Below are positions 6,977 to 11,718 of a stretch of 11,718 bases of DNA, piece by piece; position 1 is the first letter of the stretch, and each line of letters opens with the position of its first letter. Below the pieces are notes generated by a model that did no database searches, was not told the origin of the DNA, and saw nothing but the letters and a program-made list of their open reading frames with translations. Origin of the DNA: Methylophilaceae bacterium (lineage in GTDB: Bacteria; Pseudomonadota; Gammaproteobacteria; Burkholderiales; Methylophilaceae); NCBI GenBank assembly GCA_025362115.1, contig JANYIK010000016.1, forward strand, positions 1 to 11,718, written 5' to 3'. The position numbers and the translations under genes are program-made.

Positions 6977-7432
6977 CTACTTCGTTACGTTTCTGCGCGC
7001 ACCTTCGATCATCTGCGTAACTTCCACTGCCAAATCTGAGGTTATATTTTGTGCCTTGAGTACCGATTGTACCGATTCCAACATGGCATCAAAATGCGCG
7101 TGGGTAACACCAAGATCGGCCAGCTTCGAAGTAATGCGCATTTCTATTTTCTTTGTGTTGGCCTTGCCCAGCAACACCGAGATGAATTCCACCTCTTGGT
7201 CAAACTGTGTAACCTTATTAGTAAAAAACTGCTTGATGCGCGCGTCATTAGCTACCTTCTCGTTAAATAGTTTTACCGCAGCCGAAACCGCAGCTTCCCC
7301 ACCTAGCCGACTAAACAGGCTGGCATTGGGGACAAACCCGTCCGCCGCTTTAACGTGACGCTGCTTTGTGGCATTGGTCATGCCACCGTACACATTGTGT
7401 TTTTTTGCTCCACCCCTTCGTTCTTGTGCCAT
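6977..7432 (-). CDS. Group 1 truncated-globin-like protein lacking the proximal histidine
   Basis: The 151-residue product has an unusual basic N-terminal tail of about 38 residues, then a truncated-globin domain. SLFSRLGGEAAVSAAVKLFNEKV (38-60, here described by position) is the A-B region, followed by DARIKQFF (63-70). HFDAMLESVQSVL (113-125) is the G helix, and the H helix follows. In group 1 globins a histidine of the F helix ligates haem, in a segment like MREAHKEL. Here the matching stretch reads MRITSKLADLG (98-108), with no histidine between residues 27 and 110. The distal B10 Tyr also appears to be Phe (Phe56). A haem-free or otherwise ligated role is likely. The ATG at 7432 is fixed by GGAGG 6 nt upstream; Met18 is the alternative. 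It has its own promoter and precedes fae by 64 bp. Confidence 0.75.
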   Translation of the reverse strand: MAQERRGGAKKHNVYGGMTNATKQRHVKAADGFVPNASLFSRLGGEAAVSAAVKLFNEKVANDARIKQFFTNKVTQFDQEVEFISVLLGKANTKKIEMRITSKLADLGVTHAHFDAMLESVQSVLKAQNITSDLAVEVTQMIEGARRNVTK

Positions 7433-7480
7433 TCTGAACCTCCGATTATGAATAATTCCGATCGCAATTACCCTGCTTTT

Positions 7481-7520
7481 ATTATAGTTTGATTAAAGAG
7501 TAATCCGGTAGGCGCGTCAA
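7481..7520 (-). promoter_or_regulatory. Sigma70-type promoter upstream of the globin-like gene
   Basis: Read on the minus strand, TTGACG (7520-7515) is followed after exactly 17 bp by TTTAAT (7497-7492). These are 5/6 matches to the -35 and -10 consensus hexamers. A second, perfect TATAAT lies a few bases downstream at 7486-7481 without a good -35. The likely transcript starts near 7480-7485, leaving a leader of about 50 nt with the Shine-Dalgarno at its end. It would drive the globin-like gene and possibly fae. Confidence 0.6.
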
Positions 7521-7527
7521 GTAAAAA

Positions 7528-8340
7528 TTACGTCAGTTCAAGACTTTCAACCAGCAAAGTGGCTACAGTCAAGTCAGCGCTGGTGCCGGGGTTAATGTGT
7601 TGATTTTTCAACGCTTGATCAAAACGTAATAATTCGCCTAAATAGGTTTTAGGGTTGTCGCGGCAAAGTAAGGCGGCACGATGCGCTACCGCCTGTTTTT
7701 GCACGTCCTCAGCCACAGACAAACCATATTTACGCACGACGTGCGAATCCGGAAATTGCGCCAAAAATGCCAAATACACTGCCGTGGTTGCCCATGCTGA
7801 ATTTTGCCAACGGCTTAAAGCCTGACGATACAAAGGAACACCAAATTCCAGCACATCAGCGTAATCATTCGCGTACTGATAGGCGATCTTGTCGCGCGGA
7901 GCTGCTTCACACATAGCTTGCAGCAGCGTACCCTGCGGGGAGGTTTTTACATCATATAGCGCGCTATCACCCAAACCAGCGGGGTTAGCTTTGGCTATCG
8001 CCGCAAACGCCTCAGCCGCGTCACCTTGCGTCAAACCTGCCAACACATCAACTAACGGCTTTTCCTTCACTGCGGCATCAATCAAAGGGGCAGCCAGCAA
8101 CACGATGCCCAGATTGGTATTGCAATCCACCGCCGCCCAAGTGGCCTCAACCGCACGCTTGATACGCTGCCCCACGCTCAACTCTGGCAGCGCAATAACC
8201 TCGGCAGCGGCCTTGGCGCTGGCCGCAAAATCCGCAATTACCATGCCATGCCCATCGGCAAACACATGCACATTGCCGGGTTTGATCGCCTGCAATTCGG
8301 CTATGCACGCGGCCTCAAAAGCTAGCGCAATGTTATTCAT
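7528..8340 (-). CDS. CitG/MdcB-family protein (triphosphoribosyl-dephospho-CoA synthase-like)
   Basis: The 270-residue product belongs to the CitG family, whose founders displace adenine from ATP to put a 5-triphosphoribosyl group on dephospho-CoA. Family motifs are KPGNVHVF at 20-27, NTNLGIVLLAAPL at 74-86, GDAAEAF at 106-112, and NPGTSADLTVATLL at 250-263. No citrate or malonate lyase genes are nearby. Instead it sits between H4MPT/methylofuran genes, so a CitG-like ribosyl transfer in cofactor synthesis is more plausible. H4MPT contains a ribose-5-phosphate alpha-linked to ribitol, chemistry similar to that of CitG; this is inference. I prefer the ATG at 8340 (GGTAGG just upstream) over the GTG at 8358, because homology begins at the former. 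It is 141 bp downstream of the RimK-like gene on the same strand. Confidence 0.85.
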   Translation of the reverse strand: MNNIALAFEAACIAELQAIKPGNVHVFADGHGMVIADFAASAKAAAEVIALPELSVGQRIKRAVEATWAAVDCNTNLGIVLLAAPLIDAAVKEKPLVDVLAGLTQGDAAEAFAAIAKANPAGLGDSALYDVKTSPQGTLLQAMCEAAPRDKIAYQYANDYADVLEFGVPLYRQALSRWQNSAWATTAVYLAFLAQFPDSHVVRKYGLSVAEDVQKQAVAHRAALLCRDNPKTYLGELLRFDQALKNQHINPGTSADLTVATLLVESLELT

Positions 8341-8350
8341 TAACCTACCC

Positions 8351-8466
8351 GTTCGCACTGAGTAGTTTTTCGCTCACCCTTCGATCCACCGCGTTGTACG
8401 CGGCACTCAGAGCCTGCCCCGTACTTGATACGGGGGCGAACGAAAAACGTATCGAAGTGTGCTTGA
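8351..8466. repeat. Intergenic palindromic (REP-like) region between RimK-like and CitG-like genes
   Basis: The 141-bp gap holds two hairpins: CCGCG-TTGTA-CGCGG at 8389-8403 and CCCCGTA-CTTGA-TACGGGG at 8417-8435. Around them, GTTTTTCG (8365-8372) and CTTCGAT (8379-8385) recur as exact reverse complements at 8441-8448 and 8451-8457, but in crossed rather than nested order. The composition resembles the dispersed TTCG...CTCAG...GAACG family of intergenic repeats in proteobacteria. No U-tract follows a stem on the transcribed strand, so a terminator is not supported. Confidence 0.6.
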
Positions 8467-8481
8467 AACTAGTCATACATT

Positions 8482-9363
8482 TTATTCCCTCAAAAAATCA
8501 TCAACCAAAAGTTGGGCAATATCGGCCTCGACCACCGACTGCAAACCTTTCCACGCGGGGATGCTATTCACCTCCAACACATAACAGCGCCCCTCCACGC
8601 TACGAATCACATCCACGCCGCAGTAATTGATCTCCATCACTTTGGCGGCAGCAAGTGCCAACGCCGCAATCTCATCGTCATGTGCCAACTCACAGCGCCC
8701 ACCCAACGCCACATTATTTACCCAACTCACACCGCTGCGCCGCATCACCGCTACCACCTGGTCAGCAATAATAAACACGCGGTAATCGTGTGAATTCCCA
8801 TCTCCGCTATCCACAAACGATTGCAGGTAATACACCCCTTCCACATGCTGCTCCATTGGCACCGGGAAAGGTTTATCGCGCTCCAGCATACGCACCCCCA
8901 AGCCTTGCGAACCAAACAGTGGCTTGATGACGAGCCTGGGTTTTCCATAAAAAATAGTTACGCGCTGCAAGATGGATTCCGCCTGCTGCCGTGATTCGCA
9001 CACCCAAGTGGCGGGCGTAGCGATGCCATGCTGATGTAACAAAAAACTGGTCATGGCCTTATCTACCGTACGCTCAATGGCGCGGCCATCGTTATAGACC
9101 CTAATACTCAGCAATTTAAGCGCGTGCAGAATATCCAGCCGCGCAATCACCTGCTGCACCGTACCGCCCGGAACGCCGCGCACAAACACGGCCTGGGGAA
9201 GTTGCGTAAAGCCAGGAATGGCAACCCCCGCTTGGCCTGCGGTCAAATCGAAGATGCAATTTTTGAGAGAGATAAAGACAGCTTCACACCCACGCTTGGC
9301 AAAGGCGGTGCTTAAACGCTTGCCATGCCAGCCGGGGTCATCGGTAAAGACGGGGATTTTCAA
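8482..9363 (-). CDS. RimK-family ATP-grasp glutamate ligase (MptN-like)
   Basis: The 293-residue product is a RimK-type ATP-grasp ligase, which adds glutamates to a carboxylate using ATP. Visible landmarks are the N-terminal DDPGWHG (8-14), KAMTSFLLHQHGIATPATW (102-120), VIKPLFGSQGLGV (145-157, the ATP-binding loop), HDYRVFIIADQVVAVMRR (192-209) and YVLEVNSIPAWKG (261-273, metal-binding Glu and Asn). Archaeal MptN glutamylates tetrahydromethanopterin. Bacterial dephospho-H4MPT lacks that side chain, so here the substrate could be methylofuran, which carries a polyglutamate tail; this is inference. The first codon is TTG at 9363: a stop lies three codons upstream in frame (TAA at 9372-9370) and there is no Shine-Dalgarno. 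The region upstream is accessory DNA, and residues 21-43 are duplicated at 10143-10209. Confidence 0.85.
   Translation of the reverse strand: MKIPVFTDDPGWHGKRLSTAFAKRGCEAVFISLKNCIFDLTAGQAGVAIPGFTQLPQAVFVRGVPGGTVQQVIARLDILHALKLLSIRVYNDGRAIERTVDKAMTSFLLHQHGIATPATWVCESRQQAESILQRVTIFYGKPRLVIKPLFGSQGLGVRMLERDKPFPVPMEQHVEGVYYLQSFVDSGDGNSHDYRVFIIADQVVAVMRRSGVSWVNNVALGGRCELAHDDEIAALALAAAKVMEINYCGVDVIRSVEGRCYVLEVNSIPAWKGLQSVVEADIAQLLVDDFLRE
9235..9301 (+). repeat. 67-bp direct repeat, copy 1 (inside the RimK-like gene)
   Basis: This segment encodes residues 21-43 of the RimK-like ligase on the minus strand. It recurs at 10143-10209 with 66 of 67 positions identical; the only difference is 9240 C versus 10148 T. 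The family-typical protein context here marks this as the original copy. Confidence 0.95.
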
Positions 9364-9380
9364 AATACGTTATCGTTCTA

Positions 9381-9420
9381 GCCTGGTAAGGTGAGCAACA
9401 AGTTGCCCACCTTACTAGGC
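9381..9420. repeat. 40-bp long inverted repeat upstream of the RimK-like gene
   Basis: Arms at 9381-9399 and 9402-9420 pair at 17 of 19 positions around an AA centre; the two exceptions are a G-T and an A-C. The core GGTGAGCAAC...GTTGCCCACC resembles the GGTGGGCAAC-type dispersed palindromes seen between genes in various proteobacteria. It lies between the divergent RimK-like and HigB-like starts. Neither strand shows a U-tract after the stem, so I call it a repeat and not a terminator. Confidence 0.8.
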
Positions 9421-9435
9421 TTACGCACAAATCCC

Positions 9436-9464
9436 TTGCCTGATATGAACATAATTGTTAATAT
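9436..9464 (+). promoter_or_regulatory. Candidate promoter of the HigBA-type module
   Basis: TTGCCT (9436-9441) and TAATAT (9459-9464) are separated by exactly 17 bp. The ATG of the toxin gene is at 9471, 6 nt further, and no Shine-Dalgarno is visible, so the message may be leaderless. The surrounding DNA is AT-rich compared with the genes on either side. Confidence 0.45.
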
Positions 9465-9470
9465 TTCTTC

Positions 9471-9794
9471 ATGTATCAAATTACCTATTTCAGCGAATCG
9501 GTGCGTGTGGAGGTTGCGGCCTTGCCCATGACGACGCGCGTGAAGTACGCCGCCTACACCGAGCGCATGAAGCGATTTGGCGCTAATTTGGGGATGCCGC
9601 ATACTCGTGCGATGGGCGATGGTTTGTTTGAACTGCGAATTAAGGGTACCGAGGGCATTGCGCGGGTGTTTTACTGTGTTGCAGTGGAGCGCCGTATTAT
9701 TGTTTTGCATAGTTTTATCAAGAAGACGCAAACCACCCCGGTGCGTGAACTTGAAATTGCAAGAGGTCGTAAAAAGGAGGTTTTGAATGGCTAA
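9471..9794 (+). CDS. HigB/RelE-superfamily toxin, phage Gp49-like family
   Basis: The 107-residue product fits the Gp49-like (HigB-type) branch of the RelE superfamily, ribosome-dependent mRNA interferases. The central block NLGMPHTRAMGDGLFELRI (about residues 39-57) and ARVFYC (64-69), then VLHSFIKKTQTTP (78-90) with the trailing Arg/Lys-rich helix, are typical of the family. Length is normal, so the toxin looks intact. The start at 9471 is set by homology. The gene overlaps the antitoxin gene by 8 bp in toxin-first order, as in hig modules. It sits in repeat-rich accessory DNA immediately upstream of the RimK-like gene, transcribed away from it. Confidence 0.88.
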   Translation: MYQITYFSESVRVEVAALPMTTRVKYAAYTERMKRFGANLGMPHTRAMGDGLFELRIKGTEGIARVFYCVAVERRIIVLHSFIKKTQTTPVRELEIARGRKKEVLNG

Positions 9795-10116
9795 AGTTAT
9801 TAAATCTTTGAAGGTGGATGAACCCGCTACGATGTCGCACGATGACATGATGGCGGGCTGGAAGGCTGAACCCGGTTTTAATGAGGAAATGGCGCATTTG
9901 GAGCGCGAAGAGCTGGTGCTGCTGGATGCATTGCTGGAGGCGCGTAATGCCTCCGGCTTGACCCAAGCGCAAATTGCCGAACGTATGGGCACCAAGCCAC
10001 CCGCCGTTTCACGGCTGTTTACCTCTCTGGCCAGCGCGAAGCATTCGCCCTCCGTGGCCACTTTGCGTAAATACGCCGAGGCTTGCGGCAAGCATTTGGA
10101 AATCCGGTTGGTGTAA
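9787..10116 (+). CDS. XRE-family (HigA-like) antitoxin
   Basis: The 109-residue protein is the cognate antitoxin: a DNA-binding protein that would neutralise the preceding toxin and repress the operon. A helix-turn-helix of Cro/C1 type spans about residues 48-80 (ARNASGLTQAQIAERMG then PPAVSRL). The C-terminus (ATLRKYAEACGKHLEIRLV) is the typical dimerisation tail of this group. The N-terminal 35 residues include the segment SHDDMMAGWKAEPGF common in HigA proteins paired with Gp49-like toxins. A strong Shine-Dalgarno AAGGAGG (9774-9780) lies inside the toxin gene 6 nt before the ATG, so the antitoxin is likely translated more efficiently than the toxin, as expected. Confidence 0.9.
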   Translation: MAKVIKSLKVDEPATMSHDDMMAGWKAEPGFNEEMAHLEREELVLLDALLEARNASGLTQAQIAERMGTKPPAVSRLFTSLASAKHSPSVATLRKYAEACGKHLEIRLV

Positions 10117-10142
10117 ATCGGTAGGCGACGAAATGACTCCCT

Positions 10143-10209
10143 GCCTGTGGTCAAATCGAAGATGCAATTTTTGAGAGAGATAAAGACAGCTTCACACCCA
10201 CGCTTGGCA
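10143..10209 (+). repeat. 67-bp direct repeat, copy 2 (fragment of the RimK-like gene)
   Basis: This is a displaced copy of 9235-9301 in the same orientation, 908 bp away, with 66/67 identity. Its right edge meets the end of a HicB-like remnant at a shared GCCAAG-type hexamer or heptamer (TTGGCA on the plus strand), suggesting a microhomology-mediated join. It carries no start codon or promoter of its own. Confidence 0.95.
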
Positions 10210-10333
10210 CGATCACTAAAGTAGTCAGCCGTTTTAATAGCCGATAGCTTTTCTGCAATCGCCATCACGATAAACTGGTTGAGCGAAGTCCCGTCATCAT
10301 TCGCCACTCTGCCCTGCCATCGAGCAATCCAGG
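10205..10333 (-). pseudogene. Remnant of a HicB-like (ribbon-helix-helix type) antitoxin gene
   Basis: On the minus strand this stretch encodes DDGTSLNQFIVMAIAEKLSA followed by IKTADYFSDRAKRG, the C-terminal half of short HicB-family/Arc-like antitoxins, where SLNQFI starts the conserved helix. The N-terminal strand expected upstream is not recognisable. The C-terminus runs directly into the duplicated RimK-like fragment at the AKRG codons. I therefore see a broken gene, not a functional antitoxin. No matching HicA toxin is present. Confidence 0.65.
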
Positions 10334-10386
10334 CTTGTTCATGCGTGAGGTAGTCTTTCCCGGTTGTGAAACAAGATCGTTGCAAC

Positions 10387-10405
10387 ATACATACTTTATA
10401 TGTAT
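10387..10405. promoter_or_regulatory. Inverted-repeat operator candidate upstream of brnT
   Basis: ATACATA (10387-10393) and TATGTAT (10399-10405) form a perfect 7-bp dyad with a 5-bp spacer, ending 9 nt before the brnT ATG at 10415. The AT-rich dyad overlaps TTTATA/TATAT sequence suitable for a -10 region. BrnA-type antitoxins repress their own operon, so this is the expected place for their binding site. Confidence 0.55.
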
Positions 10406-10414
10406 ATTCCGAGA

Positions 10415-10681
10415 ATGGATTTTGAATTTGACTCGAAGAAAGCGATTGTGAATCTACGCAAACACAGGGTTTCGTTTGCTGAGATTGAGGCGGTTTTTTA
10501 TGACGATTTAGCGTTGACACTTGAAGATACGGGCACTGTAGGTGAAGTCCGGTTTTTAACCGTGGGAACAGATGCGCTAGGCCGTGTGATTGCAGTGTGT
10601 TGGGCGCAACGTGGCGTGTCCATCCGTTTGATTTCTGCGCGTTTAGCCACGCCCTATGAGAGAAAATGTTATGAAAACTGA
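10415..10681 (+). CDS. brnT: BrnT-family ribonuclease toxin
   Basis: The 88-residue protein belongs to the BrnT family, RelE-fold RNases that inhibit translation. It shows the family opening FEFDSKKAIVNLRKHRVSF (2-20), then VGEVRFLTVGTDALGRVIAVCW in the middle (about 42-63), and the closing IRLISARLATPYERKCYE with the conserved SAR and YE elements. Length is normal for the family. I chose ATG 10415, not 10400, because the earlier ATG falls inside the putative operator and the family begins at the Met-Asp-Phe. The ribosome-binding site is weak. The end overlaps the antitoxin start. Confidence 0.9.
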   Translation: MDFEFDSKKAIVNLRKHRVSFAEIEAVFYDDLALTLEDTGTVGEVRFLTVGTDALGRVIAVCWAQRGVSIRLISARLATPYERKCYEN

Positions 10682-10919
10682 GTACGATATGACCCATGCC
10701 AAGCGCGGTGCGGTGGTAAGCGCCGCAGGTAAAACCCGTATTACGATTTATTTGGATGACAGTGTGGTAGAGGAATTCAGGCGGCGAGCGGAACAAGCCG
10801 GCAAAGGTTATCAGACATTGATTAACGAGACTTTGGCTACGGCGTTGGCGAAAGACGAGATGCCCGTGACGGTGAATGCTTTGCGCCAGATTCTCCGGGA
10901 AGAGTTGCACGCGGCCTGA
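10671..10919 (+). CDS. brnA: BrnA-family antitoxin
   Basis: The 82-residue product is the partner of BrnT: it binds the toxin and represses the promoter. The family core is clear, with KTRITIYLDDSVVEEFRRRA (about 22-41) forming a ribbon-helix-helix strand and helix, then GKGYQTLINETLATAL (45-60). The tail (VTVNALRQILREELHAA) is longer than in minimal members and looks helical. The ATG at 10671 overlaps brnT by 11 bp; an ATG at 10656 would add five residues and has less upstream support. GAGAGAAAA precedes it as a weak ribosome-binding site. The module appears intact. Confidence 0.88.
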   Translation: MKTEYDMTHAKRGAVVSAAGKTRITIYLDDSVVEEFRRRAEQAGKGYQTLINETLATALAKDEMPVTVNALRQILREELHAA

Positions 10920-11114
10920 CTGGGTGACTCCAAAGCAGCTTAAAAGACCGCGTTCGCCGCTTTGGAAGAGTTCACTGCCTTTTTCTACACTGCCGGTAAG
11001 GTCATGGTCGAGGATGAGGATGCCGTCCGTGGGGGCGACCCAGCCGGTGGCTTTGAGGAAGCCGCTGTCCCGTCCGCGTGTCCGCTGCCCGGTGTTGTAT
11101 GTCAACTTAGTCAT
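10920..11114 (-). pseudogene. Possible ORF fragment of unknown identity, truncated against brnA
   Basis: An ATG at 11114 with GAGAGG about 13 nt upstream opens a minus-strand frame whose first 60 or so residues look protein-like: GRDSGFLKATGWVAPTDG, then ILILDHDLTGSVEKGSELF. The frame stays open into the antisense of brnA, where the composition stops looking like a protein, so a real gene would be cut at about 10920-10930. I do not recognise a family. It could be chance coding; the plus strand here shows no better frame. No other feature is seen between 11115 and 11291. Confidence 0.3.
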
Positions 11115-11291
11115 TTTTTCGCTTTTTCCTCTCTGTCGAGATTAGCTTTTACTGTCATTCGTCTGTTATTCCGGTTGCTAATGCCAAGTTTTGAGGTTGA
11201 CAAGTATCAATTGCCTAATCACTTTCGTTCTTTGGCGCACTTTTCCACGGACAGGTCGTTGCCGGTGTGGCTTGTTTTGCTTTGCTACCCG

Positions 11292-11474
11292 TCATCGCAG
11301 TTCGATTCCTGTCAGCAGTCCATCCCATGCCGCAAACCAGTGTTCTTTGTCAGGCGGTGTTTTATAGGGGTTGATGCTGTTCCATGCTTCGTCTGGCGTT
11401 TGCCCGTTCAGGTTTTGGTGCGGTCGGATGTGGTTGTACCAGTGTTGGAAGCGTGCGAGGTCTTGGTTGAGTTG
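11292..11474 (-). pseudogene. C-terminal remnant of a DDE (integrase-core) insertion-sequence transposase
   Basis: About 60 residues of the C-terminal end of an rve-type transposase are readable, from QLNQDLARFQHWYNHIRPHQ through LNGQTPDEAWNSI to WFAAWDGLLTGIELR and a stop. The WYNHIRPHQ-L-G-TP motif carries the segment after the last catalytic Glu in IS3/IS481-type enzymes. The catalytic domain, N-terminus and left inverted repeat are missing: upstream of position 11474 the reading frame passes into palindromic repeat sequence. The enzyme cannot be active. Which IS family it came from cannot be settled from this piece. Confidence 0.85.
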
Positions 11475-11513
11475 CGCGGCTACGCTATCCCTATGCCCCG
11501 CTCCGCGCCCCAC

Positions 11514-11535
11514 GGATTGGGCTGCATCCCAATCC
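11514..11535. repeat. Palindrome: 8-bp stem, 6-nt loop
   Basis: GGATTGGG (11514-11521) and CCCAATCC (11528-11535) are exact reverse complements around CTGCAT. It is the first of three close-set hairpins lying immediately upstream of the transposase remnant, with respect to that gene's direction. Confidence 0.85.
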
Positions 11536-11546
11536 GGCTCCGGCGG

Positions 11547-11564
11547 TGCAAAGCATGCTTTGCA
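11547..11564. repeat. Perfect 18-bp palindrome
   Basis: TGCAAAGCATGCTTTGCA reads identically on both strands with no spacer, 11 bp after the previous hairpin and directly abutting the next repeat unit. Confidence 0.95.
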
Positions 11565-11667
11565 GTCATTCTGGCGTAGGCCAGAATCCAGTTCAAATAA
11601 TTAATGACGACACGATTCATATCACTCCGTTGATGCTTGACTGGATTCCCGTCTACACGAGAATGAC
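11565..11667. repeat. Pair of inverted 27-bp repeat units resembling dispersed ATTCCC...GGGAAT elements
   Basis: Unit A (11565-11591, GTCATTCTGG...AATCCAG) and unit B (11641-11667, CTGGATTCCC...GAATGAC) are inverted relative to each other and match at 22 of 27 positions. Each is itself a hairpin: A has a perfect 8-bp stem (11569-11576 with 11581-11588), and B has a stem of 8 positions with one mismatch. The form recalls Neisserial dRS3-like and related proteobacterial repeats. The 49 bp between them and the sequence to 11718 show no gene. Confidence 0.8.
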
Positions 11668-11718
11668 AAACTATCCGCCAAAAGAAATATCCAGCAAGTC
11701 TTCGTCTATTTTGCCTGC

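Noticed and set aside
7528..8340. Citrate or malonate lyase prosthetic-group synthesis role for the CitG-like gene
   Set aside because: No lyase subunits or CitX/CitC-type genes are in the window, and all neighbours belong to C1 cofactor metabolism.
9381..9420. Bidirectional rho-independent terminator
   Set aside because: The stem is strong but no U-run follows it on either strand, and the flanking genes are divergent, so a terminator is not needed.
9378..11114. A 578-codon open frame on the minus strand
   Set aside because: It is antisense to the well-supported higB, higA, brnT and brnA genes. It is open only because the RimK-like copy, the HicB-like remnant and the ORF fragment happen to share the frame. 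Only those pieces look like protein.
11514..11667. CRISPR-like array
   Set aside because: The repeat units differ, are inverted and unevenly spaced, and there are no regular spacers or cas genes.

Overview
The window reads as chromosome of a methylotrophic proteobacterium, probably beta or gamma. The main clue is a set of genes of archaeal-type one-carbon chemistry: a formaldehyde-activating enzyme plus homologues of methanofuran and tetrahydromethanopterin (H4MPT) biosynthesis enzymes. In Bacteria these occur mainly in methylotrophs and methanotrophs. The HrpA helicase with its DUF3418 tail fits beta- or gammaproteobacteria. The genus cannot be fixed from the sequence.

Layout. Positions 1-1420 (+) hold the 3' part of hrpA, which carries an in-frame palindromic repeat. 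Positions 1417-5692 (-) form a tight five-gene operon, read right to left: an MfnD-like ATP-grasp ligase, an MfnF-like coupling enzyme, pabB, an MfnE-like kinase and a pterin carbinolamine dehydratase. Its genes touch or overlap at every junction. Its first gene overlaps head-to-head with a HisA-like TIM-barrel gene (5661-6383, +), which overlaps tail-to-tail with fae (6376-6912, -). Upstream of fae on the minus strand lie a truncated-globin gene with a good sigma70-like promoter, a CitG-family gene and a RimK-like glutamate ligase (to 9363).

Together these genes look like a cofactor factory for the H4MPT/methylofuran formaldehyde-oxidation route. PabB supplies 4-aminobenzoate for the pterin cofactor. 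MfnD, MfnE and MfnF homologues build the furan cofactor core. The CitG-like and RimK-like enzymes are plausible ribosyl-transfer and polyglutamylation steps. Fae condenses formaldehyde with H4MPT.

From about 9364 to the right edge the DNA becomes an accessory junk-and-addiction zone. It holds a long inverted repeat, a HigBA-type toxin-antitoxin pair, a 67-bp copy of an internal piece of the RimK-like gene fused to a HicB-like antitoxin remnant, a complete BrnTA pair, an unidentified ORF fragment, a transposase remnant and a cluster of palindromic repeats.

The most interesting points are: a globin-fold protein beside fae with no histidine where the haem-ligating one should be; a CitG homologue well suited chemically to make the ribosyl linkage of H4MPT; a HisA-like protein of unassigned role whose 5' end overlaps the operon; and evidence of repeat insertion and illegitimate duplication.
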